64,000 nt of DNA from Indibacter alkaliphilus LW1 (GCF_000295935.2 NZ_ALWO02000036.1:124001-188000), one strand, 5' to 3'; numbered from the stretch's first letter, positions 14,659 through 24,945 are shown. Numbers and translations are program-made. The notes: a model not told the origin generated them from the letters alone.

Positions 14659-16358
14659 GTAAGGCACATAGAGTATATCAAACGATTCCTTTCCTGGCCT
14701 TATTCCTATTTGGCTCATTCAATTTAATTGCACAAACAGTTCCTCTGAATACCCCTGTACTGGAGGAATACATGCGCAGAATGCAGCTTTTGGGCAAGCT
14801 GGGAGGCAATTCTTCTTTTGCCATCAGGCCACTCTATCCTGTGGATGCATTCAAGCGCTATAACGGAATAGACCTTGACAGTACTTTTACAGATTTTGAC
14901 ACCTCCTCTTTTCATAGAAAGTACGGGAAAGACGATGAAGGCACCTTGATGGCTATGCCTTACACTTACAGAACCCAATTCAACTCTGAGTATCCTTTTG
15001 GCTTGAATAATGGGGCAATGATCCCGAACAGGGGATTTCAGCATGTTTTATCAGGTGGTGTTTACCTAGAGCAAGGAGGTTTTAGCTTTCAGTTTATGCC
15101 TGAATTGCTGATCGCCCAGAACAGGGAGTTTTCCGGCTTCCCCATAGAACATCAAGCAACTATACTCTTCTACTATGAATACATGAACCGCATCGATATG
15201 CCAGAGAGGTTTGGGGAGTCAAGTTACGTGCGATTTCTTCCTGGCCAATCCAGCATCCGGTACAACTTGGAAGGGTTTTCCGTGGGAGTTTCTACAGAAA
15301 ATCTCTGGTGGGGGCCCTCAAGAAGGAATTCGTTGATTTTAAGTAACAATGCTCCTGGTTTTTTGCATTTGACAGCAAATACTAGAAAGCCCATTGAGAC
15401 ACCTGTAGGCCACTTCGAAGGACAGATGATCGCAGGTTTTTTGAATGGTTCCCGCTTTTTGCCGCCACATGCGGATTACAATATCCAAAATAACCCAGTC
15501 CATATTCCCAAAAGAACTGTGGATGGCAGGTATCTTTCCGGAATTATTCTCAGCTACCAGCCCAAGTGGGTTCCGGGTTTATTCCTGGGCTATTCAGCTA
15601 CCAATCAGCTCTACCGTGCTGACATGGACAGGTTGGGCGATTATGTTCCCTTTTTCAACGGTCAAAAAGGCTTCAATAATGTGGAAAACCCAATCAGAGA
15701 TAAAAGGCAGCAGTTCAGTTCAGGATTTTTTAGATGGATCAGCCAGGAAGGGCACTTTGAGTTTTACGGAGAATTCGGCACCAATGGAAACAGCCGGAGA
15801 TTGAGCGAGTTTATGATTACCCCCGAACGAAACAGAGGCTTTACCCTTGGTTTTTCGAACCTGATGCCATTGAAAAGAGAGGGCTCTTTCCTCCAAATCA
15901 GTGCTGAGATGACACAAACCGGCCAGACTATCCGTGAATCCATCCGCAACCTCGACACCTGGTACATCCATGACCATGTCAGACATGGATATACCAACAG
16001 GGGTCAAGTATTGGGAGTAGGCTATGGGCCTGCGGCCAATGTGAATTGGATAGAACTAGCTTGGGTAAAAGATTTCAATAGGATAGGCTTCCATTTTGAA
16101 AGGATTGTCTACAACAATGATTTTTACTATTTCAGGTACGAAGCATCCAAAGACTGGAGAAACAAATATGTCGACCTGGTTCCTTCCTTAGTGGCAGACT
16201 GGAGGTTTGGCAACCTTCTGGTACATGGTAATTTCCAATATGTCAATACGCTAAACTACATGTGGTTTTTGGAAAATCAACCTGATCAATACTTTGTCCC
16301 AGGCTTGGATAGGAAAAATTTTGTAGCAACTCTGGGAGTGAGTTATATTCTGAAATAG
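14655..16358 (+). CDS. Capsule assembly Wzi-family outer-membrane barrel
   Basis: The 567-residue product has signal peptide to about residue 28 (FGSFNLIAQ), then an outer-membrane barrel. It contains the Wzi-like early segment LLGKLGGNSSFAIRPLYP and the phrase STENLWWGPSRRNSLILSNNAPGF, a hallmark of Wzi (lectin-like barrel that attaches capsule to the cell surface). The C-terminus GVSYILK suits a barrel's last strand. It is preceded by the coupled lipoprotein and lies divergent to wecB, which supports a surface polysaccharide role. Confidence 0.88.
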   Translation: MSKAHRVYQTIPFLALFLFGSFNLIAQTVPLNTPVLEEYMRRMQLLGKLGGNSSFAIRPLYPVDAFKRYNGIDLDSTFTDFDTSSFHRKYGKDDEGTLMAMPYTYRTQFNSEYPFGLNNGAMIPNRGFQHVLSGGVYLEQGGFSFQFMPELLIAQNREFSGFPIEHQATILFYYEYMNRIDMPERFGESSYVRFLPGQSSIRYNLEGFSVGVSTENLWWGPSRRNSLILSNNAPGFLHLTANTRKPIETPVGHFEGQMIAGFLNGSRFLPPHADYNIQNNPVHIPKRTVDGRYLSGIILSYQPKWVPGLFLGYSATNQLYRADMDRLGDYVPFFNGQKGFNNVENPIRDKRQQFSSGFFRWISQEGHFEFYGEFGTNGNSRRLSEFMITPERNRGFTLGFSNLMPLKREGSFLQISAEMTQTGQTIRESIRNLDTWYIHDHVRHGYTNRGQVLGVGYGPAANVNWIELAWVKDFNRIGFHFERIVYNNDFYYFRYEASKDWRNKYVDLVPSLVADWRFGNLLVHGNFQYVNTLNYMWFLENQPDQYFVPGLDRKNFVATLGVSYILK

Positions 16359-16898
16359 ACAATATTTTGATTGGATGAGGTGCTTAGTGGATCAAGACCA
16401 AAAGCACCCTTGAATTGAGGTTACTGGCAAAGAAAATCCCGCTTCAGAGAAATCAGAATTAACAGATTCATAAATCCAACTCAGTCAAATCATTCATCAA
16501 TGAATTTTTCTTCAGAATTGCTTTCTTGAAAAAATTTTCAAAAATTTTTTTATCCTTCTATTCCATTAAATTATAGCTTGAATAAATGCCATCTCTAAAA
16601 ATGCATTTGAAGCCGGCTATTCAGATATATATAAAAAAATGCTTCCTGAAAATAACTTTTAGATGATGGTCCAGATTTATTTGAAAAATTAAAAAGAGAG
16701 CGGGAATTTTACTGAAGATTTTTATTACAAACCATTGATTACAAGTTACTTTTTAGAAACAAACTGTACTATTCTGTATATAGTTTGAATCAAAAATTAT
16801 ATATACATTGGGCAAGAAATCAGGTGAATGAGTGATCCTTTCATTGAAATTTCGCGCAATTAATAAACCCCGATCACCCCATTATAACCCAAAATAAA
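16359..16898. other. 540-bp AT-rich gap, no gene seen
   Basis: No open frame of credible composition was found on either strand. It includes an A/T-run segment at 16526-16550 (TTGAAAAAATTTTCAA) and short stop-rich frames. A few phrases read like degraded coding sequence (around 16590-16660), but nothing could be identified. The 3' end must carry the promoter of the sensor kinase. Confidence 0.5.
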
Positions 16899-19800
16899 TT
16901 GAAAATTAAATTTTTCAATAATGACATTTTCTTCCCCATATCAAGCGTGGTTTTGGGGCTATTCTTCTTTTTTTCCTATCCTGCAATAGTTCAGGGGCAA
17001 AAAATTGATCTTAAATTTCAGCGGATTTTCGAAGGCCTCACCAACAACAGAGTCTCGGCAATTCACCAAGACGATAGGGGGTTTATATGGGTTGGTACAT
17101 ACAGTGGACTTCACAGATATGATGGAATTGACTTTGAAGTCTATGCTACAAATACGGACAGCAGCAGCATCAATGACAATTACATAGGGTCTATCTTCGA
17201 GGACAGCAAAAACCGACTCTGGATAGGAACTGGGAATGGTATAGCGCTATACAACAGAAAAACTGATGATTTTAGAAGATTTAAACTTCAATCGCAGCTC
17301 AGTGTACAAAAAGGCGAAAGTAACCTTGTAAACACTATTTTAGAAGATGAACAGGGGACTATTTGGGCTTCCAGTACGGTATCAGGATTGTTTTACCTTG
17401 ATGTAAAAAGTGAAGAATTCGTTCCTTTTTATCCTGAAAAAATTAACAGAATAAACGCTATCGCTACGGATAAAGGCAATATTCTCTGGATAGCCACTGC
17501 ATACAATGGTTTGCTCAAAGTAAACACCTCCAATGGAAATACCGAACACTTTCAACACGAGCCAACTAACCCACATTCACTCAGCTCTAATGAATTGAAA
17601 ACCGTCACGATAGATCGGGATGGAAACCTTTGGGCAGGTACAACTACCGAAGGTCTTAATAAGGCAGTAAAAAACACCTCGGAGCTGAGTTTTGTACGGT
17701 ATCGAAATGAACCTGGAAATCCCAACAGCCTTTTCAACAATAATATCTATCGGCTTTATGTGGATAAAAATGGCAATCTCTGGACTTGTAATGAAAACGG
17801 AGGCCTGCATTTATATGATAAAGAAAATGACGCTTTTCATCGCTACATCAATGACCCAAAAAATCCCAATAGTCTAACGCATAACTCGGTTTGGAGTATT
17901 TTTCAGGACAATCTTTCAAGATATTGGGTAGGTACTGCCCAATCAGGAATCAACCTCGCCGACCCACATGGATCCAAGTTTACCCATTATTTTAAAAATA
18001 CATTCAGTTCCGAAAGCTTGAACAATGACATTGTAAGAGACTTCTGGGAAGATAAAAATGAAAATATTTGGGTTGCGACTGATGGTGGGGGCTTAAACTT
18101 CTTTGATAGAAAAAGTGAAACATTCAAAGCCTTCAAAAATGATAAGGAAATCCCCTATTCTTTGGCTTCTGATGCCGTAATCAGCCTTAATGAAGATCAA
18201 GAAGGAAATCTTTGGGTAGGTACTTGGGATGGTGGCCTTAACATATTAAAAGAAGAGCAAAATGGAAAATTCATCAGTTTTCACCAATGGATCAACAACT
18301 TTACTTATCCCATCAAACATGTTTTCGATGTTCACTTTGATTCCAATTACATTTGGGTAGCAGCCTTTGAAGAAGGATTGTACAGATATGACAAGAAATC
18401 TGCTGATCTCAAGCTTTTCAGCGCCTTGGACAAAAATCCAAACTCTCTTTCCTCTAATCAAACGATAAGGATATTTGAAGACAGCCGTAAAAACCTCTGG
18501 ATAGGCACTCAGTTTGGACTAAATAAGGTCTTAGCCGAGGATAAAGAAAAGGTAAAGTTCAAGGTATATCATCCCTCCGAATCTGAAGCACATAGTATAC
18601 CCAGTAGCTCAATCCGTCAGATACTCGAGGACAGTAAGCAGTCCATTTGGGTTGCGACAGATAGAGGTCTTGCCAAGTATAGACCTGAAAGTGATGATTT
18701 TGTAACATACAGCGAAAATGAAGGCTTACCAACAGGCGAGATCAACTCAATTGTAGAAGATGATAAGGGGTTTTTGTGGATTGGTACTATCAAAGGGATT
18801 TCAAAGTTTGATCCTGTAAAAGAGCAGTTTGCCAATTATGATAAGTTTGACGGCCTTCAGGGCAATGAGTTTTCCAGATATTCGGTGTTGAAAACCAAGA
18901 AAGGAGAACTGCTCTTCGGAGGCTTGAATGGTTTTAATCTTTTTCATCCGGGTCAACTGGTGTCCAATCCTTATGCTCCTCCTGTTTTCCTGACTGATCT
19001 AAAAATATTCAACCAATCAGTCAATATCAAAAGCCCTGAGTCCCCTTTGAAAGTACACATTTCTTCAGCGGATACCTTGATGCTTTCCTACAAAGAGAAT
19101 GTATTCACTTTTGACTTTGTAGCCTTGGATTATACAAGCCCGGAACAGGTCCAATACGCTTATATTTTGGAGGGTTTTGAAAAAGACTGGAACTATGTAG
19201 GCAAACAGCGAAATGCAACATATACCAACCTCAACCCAGGAACATATACCCTACGGGTCAAAGCAGCAAACAGTGATGGGGTATGGAATGAGGCTGGAAC
19301 AAGCTTGGTTTTGATCATCACGCCTCCTTTTTGGAAAACGGCATGGTTTATTGTGCTCTGTACAATATGCGCAGTAGTTTGCTTGGTGGGATTTTTCAAA
19401 TTGCGTTTGAGATCAATCCAAAATCAGAACAAACTGCTCGAAAAAACTGTGGAAGAACGCACAACAATGTTGAAGCATGCCAATGTTGAATTGAAGAAAC
19501 ATATCAACGAAAGAGACAAACTGTTTTCAATTATTGGACATGATCTCCGAAACCCCTTTGTTTCTATTATTGGCTATCTTGAAATACTGGAAGAGGACTT
19601 TGAAAATGATCAGAACAAGGAACAGCTTAAGAATATCAGGTATCTGTTGAATGTCTCCCGAAACACCCACAACCTCCTTGAAAACCTGTTACAGTGGGCC
19701 AGTAAAAAAAATAAAGTGTACGAAGTAAAGGCTGAGGTGATCCATGCTGACAAACTTGTGGAGATAGCTGTCAATATGGTCTCATCTCAGGCCATGTATA

Positions 19801-20204
19801 AAGGAATAAACTTAGTGAAATCCTGCCCGGCAGATTTGTTGGTTTATGCAGATAAAAATATGTTACTCACAGTTCTAAGAAACCTGATTTCCAATGCCAT
19901 CAAGTTTTCCAAAAAGGGGTCAAAGATTGAAATTACAGTAAAAGAGGAATCAGGCAATGTGATTACTTCAGTAAGGGACTATGGAATAGGGATGGAAAAA
20001 GAGGTACTGAAAAGATTGTTCTCCAAATCTGATGTCCAAAAGCCAGGAACCTTGGGAGAATTTGGAACCGGTCTGGGCTTGGTGCTTTGCCAAGAAATGG
20101 TCCAAAAACATCACGGAAAAATTTGGGCAGAAAGTATTCCAGAGGAAGGGAGTACCTTCCACTTTTCTCTTGCCAAATATGAATTGGAGGAAGTGGCAGT
20201 CTAG
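16899..20204 (+). CDS. Reg_prop two-component propeller histidine kinase
   Basis: This 1101-residue inner-membrane sensor resembles the periplasmic half of Bacteroidota hybrid two-component systems. Signal anchor 1-34; about twelve to fourteen Reg_prop repeats (VSAIHQDDRGFIWVGTYSGLHRYDG and its variants) forming two beta propellers to about residue 735; Y_Y_Y domain about 744-810 (LEGFEKDWNYVGKQRNATY); TM about 815-838; HisKA with His881 in IIGHDLRNPFVS; HATPase with LRNLISNAIKFSKKG and GTGLGLVLCQE. Unlike classical hybrids there is no receiver or AraC domain, so a separate regulator is needed. The start is a TTG at 16899, needed to retain the signal peptide. The convergent fucosidase suggests glycan sensing (inferred). 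Confidence 0.92.
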   Translation: MKIKFFNNDIFFPISSVVLGLFFFFSYPAIVQGQKIDLKFQRIFEGLTNNRVSAIHQDDRGFIWVGTYSGLHRYDGIDFEVYATNTDSSSINDNYIGSIFEDSKNRLWIGTGNGIALYNRKTDDFRRFKLQSQLSVQKGESNLVNTILEDEQGTIWASSTVSGLFYLDVKSEEFVPFYPEKINRINAIATDKGNILWIATAYNGLLKVNTSNGNTEHFQHEPTNPHSLSSNELKTVTIDRDGNLWAGTTTEGLNKAVKNTSELSFVRYRNEPGNPNSLFNNNIYRLYVDKNGNLWTCNENGGLHLYDKENDAFHRYINDPKNPNSLTHNSVWSIFQDNLSRYWVGTAQSGINLADPHGSKFTHYFKNTFSSESLNNDIVRDFWEDKNENIWVATDGGGLNFFDRKSETFKAFKNDKEIPYSLASDAVISLNEDQEGNLWVGTWDGGLNILKEEQNGKFISFHQWINNFTYPIKHVFDVHFDSNYIWVAAFEEGLYRYDKKSADLKLFSALDKNPNSLSSNQTIRIFEDSRKNLWIGTQFGLNKVLAEDKEKVKFKVYHPSESEAHSIPSSSIRQILEDSKQSIWVATDRGLAKYRPESDDFVTYSENEGLPTGEINSIVEDDKGFLWIGTIKGISKFDPVKEQFANYDKFDGLQGNEFSRYSVLKTKKGELLFGGLNGFNLFHPGQLVSNPYAPPVFLTDLKIFNQSVNIKSPESPLKVHISSADTLMLSYKENVFTFDFVALDYTSPEQVQYAYILEGFEKDWNYVGKQRNATYTNLNPGTYTLRVKAANSDGVWNEAGTSLVLIITPPFWKTAWFIVLCTICAVVCLVGFFKLRLRSIQNQNKLLEKTVEERTTMLKHANVELKKHINERDKLFSIIGHDLRNPFVSIIGYLEILEEDFENDQNKEQLKNIRYLLNVSRNTHNLLENLLQWASKKNKVYEVKAEVIHADKLVEIAVNMVSSQAMYKGINLVKSCPADLLVYADKNMLLTVLRNLISNAIKFSKKGSKIEITVKEESGNVITSVRDYGIGMEKEVLKRLFSKSDVQKPGTLGEFGTGLGLVLCQEMVQKHHGKIWAESIPEEGSTFHFSLAKYELEEVAV

Positions 20205-20230
20205 TAATATAATTGTAAGCATTTAACGCT

Positions 20231-20255
20231 CACTTCCAGTGAAGTGCCATTTTTC
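20231..20255. terminator. Possible weak terminator between convergent genes
   Basis: A 6-bp stem CACTTC/GAAGTG (20231-20236 with 20241-20246) is followed by CCATTTTTCCC. It lies between the converging kinase and fucosidase stops. The stem is short, so this is only a candidate. Confidence 0.35.
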
Positions 20256-20289
20256 CCTTTCACTTTTTTAATCCGTCGCTCAGATTAAG

Positions 20290-22341
20290 CTACTTGGAGA
20301 TTACCCCAAGTTCTGCAAAAGCTGCAGGCTCCCTATCCACCGTCTGGATAGCTTTCAACCTGATGTATTTTGCCTTTGAAGGACTGAAACTGACGCGCTG
20401 CTCCACAGGGTTGTTTTTAATATTGGAAAATTCTCCAGAAGATACTTCTTTCCAGTTTTTTCCGTCCTGACTGACCGTTAAGCTATACCGTGAAATAATG
20501 CCTCTCATGTACCTGTTTTGCGGAGGGAGATAAGTAAAGCCTTCCAATGTCAATTCCTCACCCAAATCCACGATGAGTTCATCATTATCGCTTTGCCAAA
20601 AGGTGTCTGGGTTCTCGTCTATGGCTTTTTCCGCATCTTGGTTTTCATGGAGAACAAGCCATTCTGCCTTAGAAATCTCGATTTGAAATCTTAATACCTC
20701 ACTTTTTCTTTCGCTGCTTTGATCCATTGCCAATACCTGAAGGATCAAAGGAGCATCTAAAACCAATGCCTCTTCATACCTTAAGGAAGTGCCATCAGGA
20801 GTGGTGTCATCAATGGTATAAAATATATCTACACCTTCTTCGGGAACCTCTAGTGTTATTTCCCCGGATTTTTTTCTTTTGATAACAGGCTCGGTCACGA
20901 GTTTGGGTGCATCAAAGATCCCAACTTCCATGATCAAAGGTTCTGCTTTTGCATCAAGAATATTGAACCTGACCCGCTTGACTTCTACATCATCAAAGCG
21001 CAATATTCTTTTGGCGCCTATAGTAGTCCCCTCAGCAATAAGCTTCCAACCATCACCTGCGTCTCCTTCCAAGCTAAACTTTCTCACTCTTTGGCCCAAA
21101 GGAAAATATTCGCGGATCATAAACCTATTGATCCAAGTAGCTTGGTCAAACTCAAACGTCAACTGGCTTTGGATTTTTCCATCCTCAGAAGTCCAATAAG
21201 TTTCCGGATTTTCATCAATCATCTTTTTCGCAGAAAAATCACTGCCTCTTTCATTACTGGCTTTTACCTTGGCCTTGAGGACGAGATTTTCACGGAAATC
21301 CTCCTTTATTTTCTCTGCCAACTTTAAGATTTGCTCCTCGTCTTTTTCGTGGATCAAACCTCTGCGATCTACCGGAAAATTGATCAGTAGGGAGGCATTT
21401 CTGCCGATGGATTTGTAATAAATGTCCAAAAGCTGCGCCAGGGTTTTGACCTTGTGGTCTTCATACTCATGATAATACCATCCTGGCCGGATAGATACAT
21501 CCGCCTCTGCTGGTACCCAATGGGTACCGTTTTCCTGCCCTGACGCATACATGTCAGCATATTCAGGCATTCCGGCATAAACAGAATCCCGCAAAAGGTT
21601 TGACCAGGTAGTTTCGTATGCGTACCCATTTTCATTGCCTACCCACCTTACATCCGGTCCTGCATCACCGAAGATTACCGCATTGGGCTGTAACTCCCGA
21701 ACAAGTTCAAAAGTATTTTCCCAATCGTAATAGGTTTTTTTGTCCACCCTTCTTGTTTCATTTGCCCCACCGTAATAACCGTCTCCCCCATTTGCTCCAT
21801 CAAACCACACCTCAAAAATATCCCCGTAATTGCTCAGTAATTCAGTAAGTTGATTACGCATGTATGTAATGTACTCAGGCTTACCATAGTCAGCGTGATT
21901 TCTATCCCAAGGCGAATAATAAATGCCCATTTGTAAGCCAAACTCGTCGCAGGCTTCCCGAAGTTCTTGGATCAGATCCCCATCTCCATTTCTCCAAGGG
22001 GAGTTTTTTACAGAATGCTCTGTATAAGCCGATGGCCATAGGCAAAATCCATCATGATGCTTCGCGGTGATGATGATTCCCTTCATCCCTGCATCCTTGA
22101 CTATTCTGGCCCATTGTCGTGTATCCAGTTCACTTGGATCAAACTGGGAGGGTTTTTCGTCTCCCATTCCCCATTCCATATCCGAAAAAGTATTCATATT
22201 GAAATGGACAAAGCCATAATACTCCAGCTCATGCCAGGCCAGTTGCCGCTCAGAAGGAATGGGCAAAACAGGCTCAGGGGCTGATGATTCCTTTGCTTGA
22301 CAGGCAAGCAAGAGAAAAATGGGAAGCAGGTATTTTTTCAT
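20290..22341 (-). CDS. GH29 alpha-L-fucosidase with discoidin-type domains, lipoprotein
   Basis: The 683-residue product releases terminal alpha-L-fucose from glycans. The start is the ATG at 22341, because the longer frame to 22743 overlaps the divergent gene and lacks family sequence. Signal MKKYLLPIFLLLAC places lipobox Cys14. The GH29 barrel covers about 30-350 with YYGFVHFNMNTFSDMEWG, ITAKHHDGFCLWPS and the nucleophile Asp181 in FEVWFDGANGGDG. A sequence like F5/8C (discoidin) sits at about 370-480, a chitobiase-type strand segment (VDIFYTIDDTTPDGT) at about 500-550, and a second discoidin-like domain at the C-terminus (GFTYLPPQNRYMRGIISRY). These would bind sugar. Surface-exposed or periplasmic action on fucosylated algal or mucin glycans is inferred. 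Confidence 0.93.
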   Translation of the reverse strand: MKKYLLPIFLLLACQAKESSAPEPVLPIPSERQLAWHELEYYGFVHFNMNTFSDMEWGMGDEKPSQFDPSELDTRQWARIVKDAGMKGIIITAKHHDGFCLWPSAYTEHSVKNSPWRNGDGDLIQELREACDEFGLQMGIYYSPWDRNHADYGKPEYITYMRNQLTELLSNYGDIFEVWFDGANGGDGYYGGANETRRVDKKTYYDWENTFELVRELQPNAVIFGDAGPDVRWVGNENGYAYETTWSNLLRDSVYAGMPEYADMYASGQENGTHWVPAEADVSIRPGWYYHEYEDHKVKTLAQLLDIYYKSIGRNASLLINFPVDRRGLIHEKDEEQILKLAEKIKEDFRENLVLKAKVKASNERGSDFSAKKMIDENPETYWTSEDGKIQSQLTFEFDQATWINRFMIREYFPLGQRVRKFSLEGDAGDGWKLIAEGTTIGAKRILRFDDVEVKRVRFNILDAKAEPLIMEVGIFDAPKLVTEPVIKRKKSGEITLEVPEEGVDIFYTIDDTTPDGTSLRYEEALVLDAPLILQVLAMDQSSERKSEVLRFQIEISKAEWLVLHENQDAEKAIDENPDTFWQSDNDELIVDLGEELTLEGFTYLPPQNRYMRGIISRYSLTVSQDGKNWKEVSSGEFSNIKNNPVEQRVSFSPSKAKYIRLKAIQTVDREPAAFAELGVISK

Positions 22342-22519
22342 AGGAAGGGATTTTATGTGAGTATAAAGATTTTCCTTTTGGCAGAAAACACAAATGGTGC
22401 AGAACGGCAATAATGGCGCATAATTTTTCAGTGAAAGCAAAAAATGTATATCAAAATCTTTGATGACATTTTTCCATTTCCGCAATGCTAAGGTGTAAAA
22501 GACCAAAACCCTTACTGAC

Positions 22520-23731
22520 ATGAAACCATCCTTTTTGACACTTATACATTTGCTGCTCAGCTTTTCTATTTGTTTCACTTCCTGTGCCAGCCCAAATGAA
22601 AACGCTTCAAACAGCAATGATCCTAACCCATCAATGACTGAAAATGATGGGGTCCAAAAGGCTACTTCAGAAGCTAAGGAACTCCCAAATTCATCCAGCA
22701 TGCAAAAAGTGGAGGTAAAAGACCAGGCCTTGAACATGACCATGATGATCCTTAAGGTACCAGCAGGCTGGGTGCTCCATCAGGATGTGGCATCCAACCC
22801 AAATGGTTCAGGATACCTGAAATTCCTTTTGGCCATGGAAAGTCCCGAAGGCGAAATCCACGGTTTTCTGCCCTTGATGATGAACTACAACGCTTATGTC
22901 ATGTATGGGCAGCAAAGCGGAGTGTACTTTGATGAGTTGGTGAATTACTTGATGCACTACTGCTCAAGACCATTTTTGGAAAAATTCATCATCGGAAACA
23001 GGCAATCGGATAAGGAAGCTTTGGCTTCTGATGAGGGTAGACAATACAGGGAATTCGCCGAAAATTATACCAATATGGTCATACAGGCGGGAGCTTATGC
23101 TACAATGGACTTTGATATTATAAAAATGGATTTTACTGCTTCAAGAAAGAATGTTCCATATAAAGGTGTTCTGAAAGCAACCAAAATCGGGGTAATAGAC
23201 CAAAACCCATACCTTACAAGCAAATATGGGATTGTCCTAGGTGGATTTACTCTTGCTCCGGAAAATCTTTTTGCCCAGGCAGAGAAAAGAGAGATGGACA
23301 TGGACTTGCAGGTAAATCCTAAATGGGATGCCAAAAGGTCTCAGATCATCGATATGGAAACCCAGCGCATGTCTCAAGATCATCAAGCAAGGATGGCCCA
23401 GCAAAGACAGCAGTTCAATGCCCATCAGCAAAATATGGCATCCCTGAGACAGACTTTTGACCAGCAAAATCAGGCCTGGTATGAAAGGAATTTTGGAAGT
23501 GGAGGCTCCAGCTCTTATTCCGGAAATGCTTCCGTAACTGATGCAATAACGGGTTATAGCAGCTTTAGCGATCCCTATACAGGACAACAGATCAAAAAAG
23601 AAGGCCACTACAATTACTGGTACACCAATGAGTTTGGGGAGTACCATGGCACGGATGATCCCAATTTTCAGCCAGGTAATCATTACAGTGGCAATTGGAC
23701 TCCGATTCAGCCTCTGAAACCCGATCATTAA
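22520..23731 (+). CDS. Uncharacterised lipoprotein with Gln-rich helix and C-terminal aromatic repeat
   Basis: The 403-residue product has signal MKPSFLTLIHLLLSFSICFTSC with lipobox Cys22, then a low-complexity linker rich in Asn and Ser. Residues about 75-255 form a globular domain of unknown type (VPAGWVLHQDVASNPNG, SGVYFDELVNYLMHYCSRPF). Residues about 275-325 are Gln/Met-rich helix (DHQARMAQQRQQFNAHQQNM), followed by a Gly/Ser stretch and an aromatic C-terminal segment (HYNYWYTNEFGEYHGTDDPNF) that reads like the conserved tail of some Bacteroidota lipoproteins. No function is assigned. It starts 178 bp from the divergent fucosidase, which probably shares its promoter region. Confidence 0.8.
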   Translation: MKPSFLTLIHLLLSFSICFTSCASPNENASNSNDPNPSMTENDGVQKATSEAKELPNSSSMQKVEVKDQALNMTMMILKVPAGWVLHQDVASNPNGSGYLKFLLAMESPEGEIHGFLPLMMNYNAYVMYGQQSGVYFDELVNYLMHYCSRPFLEKFIIGNRQSDKEALASDEGRQYREFAENYTNMVIQAGAYATMDFDIIKMDFTASRKNVPYKGVLKATKIGVIDQNPYLTSKYGIVLGGFTLAPENLFAQAEKREMDMDLQVNPKWDAKRSQIIDMETQRMSQDHQARMAQQRQQFNAHQQNMASLRQTFDQQNQAWYERNFGSGGSSSYSGNASVTDAITGYSSFSDPYTGQQIKKEGHYNYWYTNEFGEYHGTDDPNFQPGNHYSGNWTPIQPLKPDH

Positions 23732-23751
23732 GGTTAAAAAAGCTCCTAATC

Positions 23752-24945
23752 ATGAAAACCATCAGGTATCCATTCATTCTATTTTTTTTGATCGGGCTGT
23801 TTATTCCAGGCTGTTCGGAAGAAAATGCCAACGGCCCAGACCCAAAACCAAATGTCCAAGAAGACATCATTGAAATTGACAATCAGATTAAAAATTTTAT
23901 ATCCAAATGGGAATATCCCGGAGCTACACTTGCCATCAGCAAAAATGGGAAGCTGGTTTACTCCAAAGCTTATGGACTGGCTGATGTGGAAGCAAATCAG
24001 AGCATGAATACCGATCACCGCATGAGAATAGCCAGCATTTCCAAGACTTTTACAGGTGTGGCTATTCTCCGGCTCGTTCAGGAAGGTAAATTGAACCTGG
24101 ACGATAAGGTTTTTGGGGAAGGTGGGATCTTGGAGAATGATTTTGGAACTCAACCCTATTCTGATAGGGTAAGGAATGTTACTGTTAGGCATTTACTTCA
24201 TATGACTACTGGCGGTTGGGTTTTGGCAAATGACAGAGATGCCATAGACAGTAATTCTAGTATGGACAACAAACAGTTTTTCGATTGGATGCTGGACAAC
24301 ACCCTGCTCAAACATAATCCTGGGACAAGGTATTGGTATATCAATACCAATTATTTCGTTGCAGCTCGTGTCATAGAAAAAGTGAGCGGAAAATCCTATT
24401 TACAATTTATGAAAGATGATTTTTTGGACCCACTTGGTATTCCCTCTGCAGTGATGGCTGGAAGAAGTCTGGAAAGCAGGCATCCAAATGAGGTCAAGTA
24501 TTATGGAATAGGCAATATCAAGGGCTTTGAATATGGATTCAATATAGAAAGAAGGGATGGGGATGCAGGTTTGGTGATTTCAGCTAAAGATCTATTGAAG
24601 TTTGTCCTTTCAATCAATGGTAGACCTGACAGAAAGCAGATTCTGGAAAGACCTATTTTCGAGGAATTTATCAAGGGCTCAGGGCCAAGTCCTTTGAATA
24701 ACTCCTATGGGCTTGGTATTGTAAAAAGAGTTAACGGCTTATTGTTCAATGGAGCTTTGCCTGGCACACGTACAGGTTTTCAGACCAATGATGACACAGG
24801 ACTAGCTGTAGCTTTACTTTTTAATGGCTGTGTCGATTATACCAATGCCAGCCTCTGGAATAGTTTCAACCAGGAGTTCTTCGCATTGCTGAACTCTTTA
24901 GCATCAGCGAATACCAGTGTTTATAAAAATATTGATCAGTTCTAA
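23752..24945 (+). CDS. Beta-lactamase-fold serine hydrolase lipoprotein, copy 1
   Basis: The 397-residue product starts at the ATG at 23752; the frame from 23695 is upstream read-through. The lipobox is GLFIPGC (Cys21). It is of the class C beta-lactamase/DD-peptidase-like family. SxxK is SISK (Ser95, Lys98) in RIASISKTFTG, and YxN is YIN (Tyr196, Asn198) in YWYINTNYF. In the third motif, normally HxG or KTG, residues are FNG (Phe332), so the basic residue is missing. The paralogue at 30104-31276 keeps HDG. Possible targets are D-amino-acid peptides, esters or peptidoglycan; none can be chosen from sequence. It ends NIDQF, much like its paralogue, and lies 10 bp before the beta-helix gene. 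Confidence 0.88.
   Translation: MKTIRYPFILFFLIGLFIPGCSEENANGPDPKPNVQEDIIEIDNQIKNFISKWEYPGATLAISKNGKLVYSKAYGLADVEANQSMNTDHRMRIASISKTFTGVAILRLVQEGKLNLDDKVFGEGGILENDFGTQPYSDRVRNVTVRHLLHMTTGGWVLANDRDAIDSNSSMDNKQFFDWMLDNTLLKHNPGTRYWYINTNYFVAARVIEKVSGKSYLQFMKDDFLDPLGIPSAVMAGRSLESRHPNEVKYYGIGNIKGFEYGFNIERRDGDAGLVISAKDLLKFVLSINGRPDRKQILERPIFEEFIKGSGPSPLNNSYGLGIVKRVNGLLFNGALPGTRTGFQTNDDTGLAVALLFNGCVDYTNASLWNSFNQEFFALLNSLASANTSVYKNIDQF

Noticed and set aside
16580-16720. Transposase remnant in the 540-bp gap
   Set aside because: A few phrases look coding-like, but frames are interrupted and no terminal inverted repeats or target duplication were seen.
22342-22743. 134-codon N-terminal extension of the fucosidase
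   Set aside because: It overlaps the divergent lipoprotein gene and lacks family content; a clear lipoprotein signal starts at 22341.
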